Origin: Pelagihabitans sp963710535 | Lineage (GTDB): Bacteria > Bacteroidota > Bacteroidia > Flavobacteriales > Flavobacteriaceae | Length of the DNA stretch: 64,000 nucleotides | Reading direction: 5' to 3' | Assembly: GCA_963710535.1 (NCBI GenBank) | Contig: CAVQAW010000003.1 | Location: forward strand, 620,001 to 684,000 | In this document: positions 26,806 through 34,612 of the stretch, piece by piece | Numbering within the stretch: position 1 is the stretch's first letter | How the letters are laid out: each line of letters opens with the position of its first letter | Made by a program: the position numbers and the translations under genes | Notes under the pieces: model-generated | Told to the model about the DNA's origin: nothing | Seen by the model: the letters and a program-made list of their open reading frames with translations, nothing else | Database searches by the model: none

Positions 26806-27651
26806 ATGATATCGATAAAACTTTCAAAACCATTCTTAATACCGCTACCGGCAAGGATATTGGAAATTTCCCTTCTTTGCGGCATGATCGTCTATGCCAC
26901 GGCCATAGGTCAGGATTATCTACATTCCGAAATAAATGCCACGCGCTTTTTTTGGTCCGAGACCTTGCTCTATAATACCTATTGGTTGTGGTTCTTTCCC
27001 TTCCTTTACCTTTCGATTCCCCTATATCCATGGTTGAAATCCAAATCGATCGTAGCCAAAGTGTTTTGGACCGCCCTGTACGGAATCGTATTGAGTCTTT
27101 GCCACCTGTTTGTCTTTACGGGCGCCTTCTGTACTTTCAGCAGCCTGATTTATGAAAATCCCCATGCGCTTGACAAAATTTTCAACGGGACATTGGCCAA
27201 CCATGGGCAACTTACCTTCTTGGCCTATCTCATCGCACCTTACCTGTATGGATATTTTTCAGAAACGCTGAATTCCCTAAAAATGGCAAGAACGGCCAAA
27301 TACCCAAAGACCCTCAAGTTAAGAAACGGACGCTGCCTCAAGGAAATCGAGGTAGCTACCATTGAGGCCATCGTTACGAATAAACCTTATTCGATGATGC
27401 TTTGCGGCAGCCATGCTTATTTACATGATTACAATTTGAAGCAATTGGAGGGCGCTTTAGATCCTGCCCTTTTTCTTAGGGTACATCGGTCAGTGATCGT
27501 GAACAGAAATCACATCAGATCGTTGACTTCGAGAAAGAACGGCGACTATGATGCCCTGCTATCGAATGGCCGATCGGTGAGATTGAGCAGGCATTATCGG
27601 CAATATTGGGAAGCACTGATACTCCACTGGGCCAAGAATCCCCTCCAGTAA
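26806..27651 (+). CDS. Membrane-embedded LytTR-type transcriptional regulator
   Basis: This 281-residue protein has about four transmembrane helices in residues 18-165 and a C-terminal LytTR DNA-binding domain from about residue 172. The LytTR part shows KTLKLRNG, the middle VATIEAIVTNKPYSMM, and the typical FLRVHRSVIVNRNHI before the last strands. It has no receiver domain, so it is a one-component membrane-tethered regulator. LytTR proteins bind direct repeats in promoters and often control secreted or surface products. It sits between small-protein copies 2 and 3 and is the obvious candidate for controlling them; this is inference from position. Confidence 0.88.
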   Translation: MISIKLSKPFLIPLPARILEISLLCGMIVYATAIGQDYLHSEINATRFFWSETLLYNTYWLWFFPFLYLSIPLYPWLKSKSIVAKVFWTALYGIVLSLCHLFVFTGAFCTFSSLIYENPHALDKIFNGTLANHGQLTFLAYLIAPYLYGYFSETLNSLKMARTAKYPKTLKLRNGRCLKEIEVATIEAIVTNKPYSMMLCGSHAYLHDYNLKQLEGALDPALFLRVHRSVIVNRNHIRSLTSRKNGDYDALLSNGRSVRLSRHYRQYWEALILHWAKNPLQ

Positions 27652-27733
27652 GCCAATTTTTAATCCGTGTCGAACAAAATGTAACACTTTCCTCCTATTT
27701 TCGGAAAACATTGAATTTTTAAAAAACAAAAAA

Positions 27734-28936
27734 ATGTTGAAAAGTAGCCTTTTGTTCTGTCTGATCGCTGTGATGGTGAATTGTGCCGGACAAACCGAAA
27801 AAGAAAGTGCCAGCGCTACCGAAAAGGTCAAAGTAGTCATTGGCGGGCCATTTGAAAACCGGGAATTTATGTTTATCGGAATGCCCGAAACCATAAGCCC
27901 GGTAGATACCAGTGCCGGCTGGAGCCAATCGGGCCAGAAACTTGTGATCAAGGGTACGATTTTCAATCGCGACGGCAAAACGCCGGCCCCGGATGTCATT
28001 CTTTACTATTACCATACCGATGGCCATGGCCTATATGCCAATCATGACGATTTGGATCAACGGGTGAAACGACACGGTTATTTGCGCGGATGGGTAAAAT
28101 CCGATCAAAAGGGCAACTATGCCATTTACACGTTGCGGCCCGCCCCTTACCCCAATGCAGATGACCCTGCCCATATTCACCCGGCCATCAAAGAACCCCA
28201 GTTCGAAAATCCATATTATCTCGATGAACTTGTTTTCGATGACGACCCGTTGTTGACCACGGCCAAAAGGAAAGCCATGGAAAACCGGGGCGGTAGTGGG
28301 GTATTAAGACCACTGCTCGATGGTGACGTGCAAATCGCTGAACACAACATCATTTTGGGCCTGAACATCCCTGGCCATCCCGACAAGGAGGCCTTTGAAA
28401 ATGTTTCGGGCAAAAATATTGGAGAGGATGTCGTTTCGTTTACCCCCTTTCATGCCTGGGGACCGGATAAGGGCACCCGAACCTGTCCGATCTGCAAATA
28501 TGGAAGATATCATGGCCTCCTGTATTTTGTCGGGAATACGCCCAACTGGGACCACATTGAAAAATGGTTGGTCTTTCTTGAACAGGAAAGCGCGAAACGC
28601 AAACAATACCTTAAAACTTATTTTATCTACGGAAATGAGGTTGATTATTCAAAGACCGATAGAACGAAAGCATTGGAAGCCTTGGGCAAGAAGTTGGGCT
28701 TGGAACATGTCGCCCTCACCTTTGTGCCCTCATTCCATGACATAAGCTCTGAGATAGCGCTCAATAAAATTGACGCGGATGTGGAAAACACCATACTGCT
28801 GTACCGCAACAGCAATATCATCGATAAGTTCATCGGTCTTGAACCCACCGAGTCTAATTTCAGGAGGATTACCGAACGATTGGACCAAACCACCGACGAT
28901 CTGTTTCAACTGCCCACCTTGCTAGGGCATGATTAA
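27734..28936 (+). CDS. Lipoprotein with intradiol dioxygenase domain fused to a thioredoxin-like domain
   Basis: This 400-residue lipoprotein (MVNC, Cys17) has an intradiol ring-cleavage dioxygenase-like domain in about residues 60-215. All four iron ligands can be assigned: Tyr101 (GHGLY), Tyr139 (APYP), His147 and His149 (HIH). From about residue 235 a second domain follows with FTPFHAWGPDKG and a CPIC motif (Cys251, Cys254), resembling a redoxin fold. Classical enzymes of this class are cytosolic and cleave catechols; an envelope-anchored form with a redox-like partner domain is unusual. It is co-directional with the LytTR gene and 82 bases downstream of it. Confidence 0.8.
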   Translation: MLKSSLLFCLIAVMVNCAGQTEKESASATEKVKVVIGGPFENREFMFIGMPETISPVDTSAGWSQSGQKLVIKGTIFNRDGKTPAPDVILYYYHTDGHGLYANHDDLDQRVKRHGYLRGWVKSDQKGNYAIYTLRPAPYPNADDPAHIHPAIKEPQFENPYYLDELVFDDDPLLTTAKRKAMENRGGSGVLRPLLDGDVQIAEHNIILGLNIPGHPDKEAFENVSGKNIGEDVVSFTPFHAWGPDKGTRTCPICKYGRYHGLLYFVGNTPNWDHIEKWLVFLEQESAKRKQYLKTYFIYGNEVDYSKTDRTKALEALGKKLGLEHVALTFVPSFHDISSEIALNKIDADVENTILLYRNSNIIDKFIGLEPTESNFRRITERLDQTTDDLFQLPTLLGHD

Positions 28937-28957
28937 TGTGGAAATGTTTTCTGGAAA

Positions 28958-29469
28958 ATTAAGCCATTTTGGCGGCATCCCTTTTGGTGGTGAAAGAAAG
29001 GGCGTGCTTTACTTTAGAATCTGACCTCTTGTACAACCTGGCCACCTCGATGGTGTTCTCCAAAGAAACTTCTTGGGTGGCGGTGGCGGTAACGATGCCC
29101 ATCTCGATGGTGGCAACCTTTACTTCCTTGGTATCGTTCTGGGCTTGTGCGGCCACTCCGATGAAAAGAACTAAGATGAAGGTTGCGATGGTTTTCATGA
29201 CTTGCGTTTTGTTATAATAATAACTCCCGCAAGCGTATTTCAAAGGGTCATGATTCGTTCAAAAACACCCAATACTCGGTAATCGGCAAAAGGTCGGTCG
29301 AACTGCAAAAAACCCTCGACGAACGTTCGGGCACCCAAAATCACTTCAGCGAAAGAAGGTGCATTTCAACCGGACTTTGAGACTAGATTTGGAGCAATAT
29401 ATTGGGGTCAGGGCAGTTTTTTGAATAAAATTCAAGGGTTTCCGGAGAACAGACCCCCGGATAATCGCC
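28958..29469. repeat. Direct repeat copy 3 (512 bp), next to the intact M23 gene
   Basis: This copy has the same length as copy 1 and nearly identical sequence. It covers the small gene, its upstream region and the last 29 codons of the intact M23 gene. Because the M23 part is complete only here, this is probably the original location. Copies 1 and 3 are in direct orientation 3461 bases apart. Confidence 0.92.
28959..29198 (-). CDS. Small secreted protein, KMA-tailed family, copy 3
   Basis: The 79-residue product is identical to copies 1 and 2, with only synonymous differences in the gene. It has a Sec signal peptide, then MGIV, ARLYKRS, VKHALSF and the KMA end. The leader inverted repeat is at 29201-29233. 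The M23 peptidase gene ends 184 bases upstream on the same strand, so read-through from M23 into this gene is possible. Function is unknown. Confidence 0.82.
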   Translation of the reverse strand: MKTIATFILVLFIGVAAQAQNDTKEVKVATIEMGIVTATATQEVSLENTIEVARLYKRSDSKVKHALSFTTKRDAAKMA

Positions 29470-30063
29470 CGTTTTTCCCTCGAGATCCAGGATGATCTGG
29501 AAGTGAAGGTGGGGCGCATAGTGTACATTGATGTCGGTGGTGCCCAAAGTAGCGAGTACCGATCCGGCCTTAAAAACCCTATCGACATGGAGGCCTTTCA
29601 AGGATGCCAGAGAAAGGTGCCCGTAAAGGGTGTGGAATACAAAGCCATCGCGTTCATGTGATAAAATAATGGTTGGGCCATAATCGCCCCTTGTAGCGTT
29701 GTTCCGAAAACTGTGCACTTTCCCATCGAAAGGCACGAACACGGAAGTACCCGCATCGGCCCAAAAATCGATGCCAAGATGGATGTTTCTCGGGGAATGC
29801 CCCTTTTCGGTGAAGCCAGACTTGTCGGCATATAGGTTTCGACGCTCCAAATACCCGCCATAGGCGATTAAGGCCTTGCTTTTAGCCTTCACTCGATCGA
29901 TATACCGTTGACAGACCAAGGGATCGGTGATGTCCAGTGTATCCAGATCGCGGTTGGAGGTCGAAAGATCAAGCGGCACATAGCGACTGAGGGGAATAGC
30001 AGTATCCAAGATCGCAATGGGCGCAGCAGCTATAGTTGTCAAGAATTCGGCCCATGTATTCAT
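29383..30063 (-). CDS. M23-family metallopeptidase (LytM-like)
   Basis: This 226-residue protein has a LytM/M23 domain in about residues 80-200. The zinc site is visible as HLGIDF (HxxxD) and HLHF, with LYGHLS between them. M23 enzymes cut peptide cross-links of peptidoglycan or act on small proteins. No signal peptide or membrane segment is obvious. Its 3' end lies inside repeat copy 3 and was copied, then decayed, at 25922-26008. Confidence 0.88.
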   Translation of the reverse strand: MNTWAEFLTTIAAAPIAILDTAIPLSRYVPLDLSTSNRDLDTLDITDPLVCQRYIDRVKAKSKALIAYGGYLERRNLYADKSGFTEKGHSPRNIHLGIDFWADAGTSVFVPFDGKVHSFRNNATRGDYGPTIILSHERDGFVFHTLYGHLSLASLKGLHVDRVFKAGSVLATLGTTDINVHYAPHLHFQIILDLEGKTGDYPGVCSPETLEFYSKNCPDPNILLQI

Positions 30064-30217
30064 TTCGCAAATTTATGGGTTTATCGCATGCGGCAAATAC
30101 TTCCCCCATGATTTACCGATCCATGGATGTTTGAAATGCATCCTTAACATTTTTTAACCCCCTGTCTTGTAAGTAGTTCGTAAATTGCTCTACCAATACC
30201 AAAAAACAAAAGGAAAT

Positions 30218-30916
30218 ATGAAAATCATCCAACTTACCCTCTTGACTACAATGGCCCTTATGGGCTTGAGCTGCCAGTCGAATGACAAGGGAAATAAAAA
30301 AATGACTTTGGTCGATGTGGAGCCTATTCAAACGGACATGTCAGCACAATTACCCCCACAAGACCTCAGCAAATATGAAACCGCTTATTTTGCGAGTGGC
30401 TGCTTTTGGTGCGTGGAGGCTATTTTTGAAAGTGTAAAAGGAGTGAAAGAAGTGGTATCGGGCTATTCGGGAGGCACCGAAGAAAATCCCACCTATGAGC
30501 AAGTCGGAGGCGGAATGACCTCCCATGCCGAAGCCGTGGAAGTTTTTTATGACCCAAAGGAAATCTCGTTCACAGCCTTGGTGCAGGTATTTTTTGGCTC
30601 CCACGACCCCACCACCTTGAACCGCCAAGGCCCCGATCGGGGACCGCAATACCGTTCGATCGCCTTTTACAAGAACGATTCGGAAAAGAAAATCATCGAA
30701 AATTATATCGCTGCCCTCATAGATCAAAAGAAATACGGGGATGATACCATTACCACCGAGGTTACGAAATTCGTAAAGTTCTATGATGCGGAGGATTATC
30801 ACCAAGATTATGAGCGGAAGCACCCGAACAACCCTTATATCACAAATGTCTCCATCCCACGCTTGAACCGGTTCAAAAAGAATTTTCCGAATTATTTGAA
30901 AGAGGGGGCGCACTGA
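30218..30916 (+). CDS. msrA: Peptide-methionine (S)-S-oxide reductase MsrA, lipoprotein form
   Basis: MsrA reduces methionine-S-sulfoxide in oxidised proteins. The catalytic motif GCFWCVEA is present, with GYSGGTEENPTYEQV, YDPKEISF and the Tyr/Glu positions typical of the family. The 232-residue protein begins with a lipoprotein signal (ALMGLSC), so it acts in the envelope, unlike cytosolic MsrA. The ATG at 30218 begins that signal; the in-frame TTG at 30185 is unlikely. It is divergent from the M23 gene. A long hairpin follows downstream. Confidence 0.94.
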   Translation: MKIIQLTLLTTMALMGLSCQSNDKGNKKMTLVDVEPIQTDMSAQLPPQDLSKYETAYFASGCFWCVEAIFESVKGVKEVVSGYSGGTEENPTYEQVGGGMTSHAEAVEVFYDPKEISFTALVQVFFGSHDPTTLNRQGPDRGPQYRSIAFYKNDSEKKIIENYIAALIDQKKYGDDTITTEVTKFVKFYDAEDYHQDYERKHPNNPYITNVSIPRLNRFKKNFPNYLKEGAH

Positions 30917-31006
30917 TTAAAAATGGTCCCCAAGATGCGATTTTCATAAAATGCATTGATTTCCTTCTACCAAAATCAAAACATTGCCTACAAACCGAGG
31001 CAAGAG

Positions 31007-31033
31007 AAAGACGGCCCATTATGGGTCGTCTTT
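31007..31033 (+). terminator. Hairpin downstream of msrA
   Basis: A 12-bp stem (AAAGACGGCCCA with TGGGTCGTCTTT, one G-T pair) has a 3-nt loop and is followed by CATTTAT. The tail is less T-rich than in a perfect intrinsic terminator, but the position between msrA and the next gene fits. Confidence 0.65.
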
Positions 31034-31053
31034 CATTTATCGAATTTTGGCTT

Positions 31054-31062
31054 TATATTTAG
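31054..31062 (+). promoter_or_regulatory. Candidate -7 box (TATATTTAG) before the Gfo/Idh/MocA gene at 31170
   Basis: TATATTTAG lies 107 nt before the ATG at 31170, implying a longer leader than most others in the window. Confidence 0.35.
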
Positions 31063-31169
31063 GAAATGTAAAATGTGTTCAGTAACAGTGCAGCAATCGA
31101 CACTTTCACCAAACGGAAGGATCGTTTCCGCCGATAACCACAAAACAACATATCACAAAATCAAAATCC

Positions 31170-32498
31170 ATGACCACAAGACGAAATTTTATTAAAAAGA
31201 CCACCGTGGGCACGGCGGCAGTGACCTTGGGAAGCCTCGGGTTGCCCAGTATGGGCTATGCCAATATCTTGGGAGCGAACGACCGGATCAACTGTGCCAC
31301 CATCGGTATCAACGGAAGGGGCAAGGCCCATGTGGCAGCGATCCATGCAGATCCCAACGCCAATATATTATATACCTGTGACGTCGACGACCTCATCTTG
31401 GAAGCGCACAATGCCTGGTGCCAGGAGCGCATCGGTTACGTGCCCAAAGTGGAAAAAGACTTCAGGAAAATTTTGGAGGATAAGGATGTCGATGCCATAT
31501 TTATAGCCACGCCAGAACATTGGCATGCCCCCATGGCGATCATGGCCATGCAGGCCGGCAAACATGTGTATGTGGAAAAACCCTGTAGCCATAATGCCCA
31601 TGAAACGGACTTGTTGACCGCTGCCCAAAGGAAATATAAAAAAAAGGTTCAAATGGGGAACCAGCAACGGTCCGCGGAAACTTCCATTTCCGCTATCAAG
31701 GACATTCGTGAAGGCATTATCGGGGAGGTGTACAAAGGGGAAGCCTACTATTCGAACAACCGCGGTTCGATCGGTATCGGCAATAAAATTCCCGTGCCCG
31801 CCACGCTCGACTGGGAACTCTGGCAAGGGCCGGCCCCGAGGGAGGATTATAGGGATAACGTCCACGCCTATAACTGGCATTGGTTCAGAACATGGGGCAC
31901 CGGGGAACTGCACAACAACGGCACCCATGAAATAGATATGTGCCGCTGGGCCCTCGGCGTGGATCTTCCCCTCAGCGTCAGCTCCTATGGCGGAAAGTAC
32001 ACTTATGACGATGATTGGCAGTTTCCGGACAACCAACAGGTAACCTTTCAATTTGCGAACGACAAGTTCATCACCTGGACGGGCCATAGCAGGGGGGTCA
32101 TGAAACCGGAAAGGCCAGGGCGGGGCATCACCATTTATGGCAGCAAGGGCTCCATTCAAATGGACCGGAACTTTTACAAACTATACGACCTGCAGGGAAA
32201 TCCCATCAAATTCGAATTCGAAAGGGCCGCCAGCGCCACTACCGATACCAGGGGAGAAGGCCAATTGGATGTAAACCATGTGGCCAATTTCTTCGATGCG
32301 ATCCGTAAGGACACCGCATTGAATGCCGAAATAAACGATGCCAGCATTTCGACGATGTTATGCCATTTGGGAAATATGGCCCAGGATACCGGGGAGATGT
32401 TGAGAATAAATCCGACCGATGGAAAAGTCTTGAACAGTGAGAAAGCCATGGCCCTTTGGAAAAGGGAATATGCCAAAGGCTGGGAGCCCAAAGTATAA
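31170..32498 (+). CDS. Gfo/Idh/MocA family oxidoreductase with Tat leader
   Basis: This 442-residue oxidoreductase has a twin-arginine signal (TTRRNFIKK followed by a hydrophobic stretch). The Rossmann motif GINGRGKAH begins near residue 49, and VEKPC is the family EKP motif. The C-terminal part with GTGELHNNGTHEIDMCRWALG is typical of periplasmic Bacteroidota members that act on sugars or glycosides. A second family member follows 82 bases after its stop on the same strand, so the two probably form an operon. Confidence 0.9.
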   Translation: MTTRRNFIKKTTVGTAAVTLGSLGLPSMGYANILGANDRINCATIGINGRGKAHVAAIHADPNANILYTCDVDDLILEAHNAWCQERIGYVPKVEKDFRKILEDKDVDAIFIATPEHWHAPMAIMAMQAGKHVYVEKPCSHNAHETDLLTAAQRKYKKKVQMGNQQRSAETSISAIKDIREGIIGEVYKGEAYYSNNRGSIGIGNKIPVPATLDWELWQGPAPREDYRDNVHAYNWHWFRTWGTGELHNNGTHEIDMCRWALGVDLPLSVSSYGGKYTYDDDWQFPDNQQVTFQFANDKFITWTGHSRGVMKPERPGRGITIYGSKGSIQMDRNFYKLYDLQGNPIKFEFERAASATTDTRGEGQLDVNHVANFFDAIRKDTALNAEINDASISTMLCHLGNMAQDTGEMLRINPTDGKVLNSEKAMALWKREYAKGWEPKV

Positions 32499-32580
32499 GC
32501 ATGTCTGCATGACTTTTGCCAATAATTAAGGATTTCGACGCCACTGCTTGAACAGGTATGGCCAATAAAAAAGAATTTTT

Positions 32581-32682
32581 ATGAAACGAAGGGAATTTGT
32601 GGTCAAAGGAAGTTTGGCCACGGCGGCCTTGGGCACTTCTATCCATGGCCCTCGGAAAGGTATTTTCGCGTGGTCAAAATGA
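32581..32682 (+). other. Out-of-frame Tat leader of the next oxidoreductase gene
   Basis: The ATG at 32581 opens 33 codons whose first part (MKRREFVVKGSLATAALGTS) is a textbook twin-arginine leader. The frame ends at TGA 32680-32682. The oxidoreductase body continues in the +1 frame, beginning around 32637-32645. Removing one base near 32641 would join leader and body. Confidence 0.75.
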
Positions 32683-33772
32683 CACCATTCGAATAGGGAT
32701 CATCGGCACCGGAGATCGTGGTAGTGGCTTGATCCCTTTCATCAACCAGATTGATCGGTTCGAAGTTGCGGCCTGTTGTGATGTACTGCCTTTCCGACTG
32801 GAAAAAGCGCTTCAAAGCGTGGCGGGTGGTAATGCAGAGGGTTACAAAGACTACCGAAAATTACTTGAAAACAATGATCTGGATGCCATCTTGGTGGCTA
32901 CCCCTTTCAATACCCATTCCAAAATTGCCCTAGATGCGCTCGATGCGGGCAAACATGTTTATTGTGAAAAAACCATGGCCAAAGGTCTTGAGGGCATCAT
33001 CCCCCTGGTGGAACGGGCCAAAACCTCGAAACAAATTTTCCAAACCGGCCACCAATACCACAGCTCCCGGCTCTATACCCATGTGGTTGATTTGATAAAA
33101 AATGGTAAAGTGGGTAAGATCACCGCCTTCGAATGTCAATGGAACCGGAACGGGGATTGGCGCCGTCCGGTAGCCGACCCTGCCTTGGAGCGATTGATCA
33201 ATTGGCGCATGTACCGCGAATTTTCTGGCGGATTGGTGTCGGAACTTTGTTCGCATCAGATCGATTTTGTGAACTGGGTCACAGGCGAAGTGCCCGAAAG
33301 CGTGATCGGTGTAGGAGGTATCGATTATTGGAAGGATGGTCGGGAAACCTATGACAATGTACACCTGATCTATAGCTATCCCAATGGGGTGAAAGCAAAG
33401 TTTACTTGTTTGACCAGCAATGCCTTGGATGATTATAAGATCAAGGTGTTGGGCGATAAGGGCACCTTGATCCTGGATTATACCAGAGCCTGGTTCTATC
33501 CCGAGGGTGCTTATCAAAAAGAAACCGGAACCGTAGACGGTGTTGCTGGGGCCACTGTTCCTTGGGAACAAGGAAAGGGCATACCCATTGAAGTGCAGCA
33601 CGAAGATCCGAGTAAACAGGCCCTGCTCGATTTTAGAGATCATGTGATCAATGGCAGCGAACCGATCTCCAATGTGGTTACCGGAGCCAAGGCCGCCCTC
33701 TGTGTGCAAATGGGACTAGATGCCATGCACAACAATACAATGATACGTTGGAACGAGTCGCTACCATTTTAA
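32645..33772 (+). CDS. Gfo/Idh/MocA family oxidoreductase, body lacking its in-frame leader
   Basis: From the ATG at 32645 the frame encodes 375 residues, beginning MALGKVFSRGQND and followed by the Rossmann motif GIIGTGDRGSG. The family EKP motif is CEKTM here, with Thr for Pro. LVSELCSHQIDFVNWV is the region near the substrate pocket. A matching Tat leader is encoded just upstream in another frame. As read, the protein would stay in the cytoplasm; with one base less it would be exported like its neighbour. This may be a sequencing error, a recent mutation or phase variation. Confidence 0.82.
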   Translation: MALGKVFSRGQNDTIRIGIIGTGDRGSGLIPFINQIDRFEVAACCDVLPFRLEKALQSVAGGNAEGYKDYRKLLENNDLDAILVATPFNTHSKIALDALDAGKHVYCEKTMAKGLEGIIPLVERAKTSKQIFQTGHQYHSSRLYTHVVDLIKNGKVGKITAFECQWNRNGDWRRPVADPALERLINWRMYREFSGGLVSELCSHQIDFVNWVTGEVPESVIGVGGIDYWKDGRETYDNVHLIYSYPNGVKAKFTCLTSNALDDYKIKVLGDKGTLILDYTRAWFYPEGAYQKETGTVDGVAGATVPWEQGKGIPIEVQHEDPSKQALLDFRDHVINGSEPISNVVTGAKAALCVQMGLDAMHNNTMIRWNESLPF

Positions 33773-33836
33773 GGGTTCATTGCAGCCCACACCGCCGCTG
33801 AAGCCCATTTTGGCACCAAACAAAACAATAAATCAC

Positions 33837-33845
33837 TATATTTAG
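33837..33845 (+). promoter_or_regulatory. -7 box (TATATTTAG) of the CBM9-like lipoprotein gene
   Basis: TATATTTAG lies 32 nt before the ATG at 33878. A TTTG at 33809-33812 could serve as -33, with 24-nt spacing. Confidence 0.45.
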
Positions 33846-33877
33846 GCTGAATATGTCGACCCCAAGACTTATCACCT

Positions 33878-34612
33878 ATGAAAAAAACAGTAATGCTATG
33901 TTGCCTGTGCTTGCTATTTTGTTGCAGCAAGGCACACCAAAAAAAAGACCACCAGCTCATTGAGGTCAAAAAGACCGATCGACCTCCTACCCTGGATGGC
34001 AAAGCTACAGAACCCATATGGGACAAGGTGCCATGGCACGCCATAGATCAGAACTGGCTTGGCCGCGCCTATGACCATAACGACTTTGACGGCCGGTTCA
34101 AGCTCGTCTGGGATTCGGATGCCCTTTACCTCCTGGTACAAATCGTCGATGATGTGCTCTACGACAGAAATGAAGATCCCTTGAAATTGTATTGGGACGA
34201 TGATTGCCTGGAATTATTTTTGGATGAGGACAATTCAGGCGGACTGCACCAATTTGATTACAATGCCTTTGCCTACCATTTGGCTTTGGACGGAAAGGTA
34301 GTTGATTTGGCCCCAGATAAAACGCCGCATTTGTACGATGGCCATATTATCTCAGAACGCCATACCGAAGATCGGTTAAGCACATGGGAAATGGCCGTTC
34401 ATGTTTACGGTTCGGATTATATCGATGGGGGTTCCAACAAAACCATAAAATTGACCAAAGGAAAGAGAATGGGATTTATTATTGCCTATTGCGATAATGA
34501 CGGCAGCATGGAAAGGGAAAATCTGATAGGTTCGGTCTTTATACCAGGTGAGGATAAGAATTTGGCCTGGATCGATGCGGATTTTTTTGGGACGCTGGAA
34601 CTGCAGGATTAA
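33878..34612 (+). CDS. CBM9-like carbohydrate-binding lipoprotein
   Basis: This 244-residue protein has a very cysteine-rich leader (LCCLCLLFCCSK) with a lipobox and one family 9 carbohydrate-binding-like domain. The domain shows PPTLDGKATEPIWDKVPW at the start, FKLVWDSDALYLLVQIVDD in the middle and WDDDCLELFLDEDN, the usual CBM9 signatures. It probably binds sugar ends or polysaccharide at the cell surface. It follows two Gfo/Idh/MocA oxidoreductase genes and has its own promoter box. Its stop codon is immediately next to the stop of the convergent DUF4097-like gene. Confidence 0.83.
   Translation: MKKTVMLCCLCLLFCCSKAHQKKDHQLIEVKKTDRPPTLDGKATEPIWDKVPWHAIDQNWLGRAYDHNDFDGRFKLVWDSDALYLLVQIVDDVLYDRNEDPLKLYWDDDCLELFLDEDNSGGLHQFDYNAFAYHLALDGKVVDLAPDKTPHLYDGHIISERHTEDRLSTWEMAVHVYGSDYIDGGSNKTIKLTKGKRMGFIIAYCDNDGSMERENLIGSVFIPGEDKNLAWIDADFFGTLELQD

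Noticed and set aside
25497..29469. Repeats as insertion sequences or MITEs
   Set aside because: There are no terminal inverted repeats, no transposase and no visible target duplications; the repeats contain an intact gene with its upstream region and an M23 gene end, which fits segmental duplication better.
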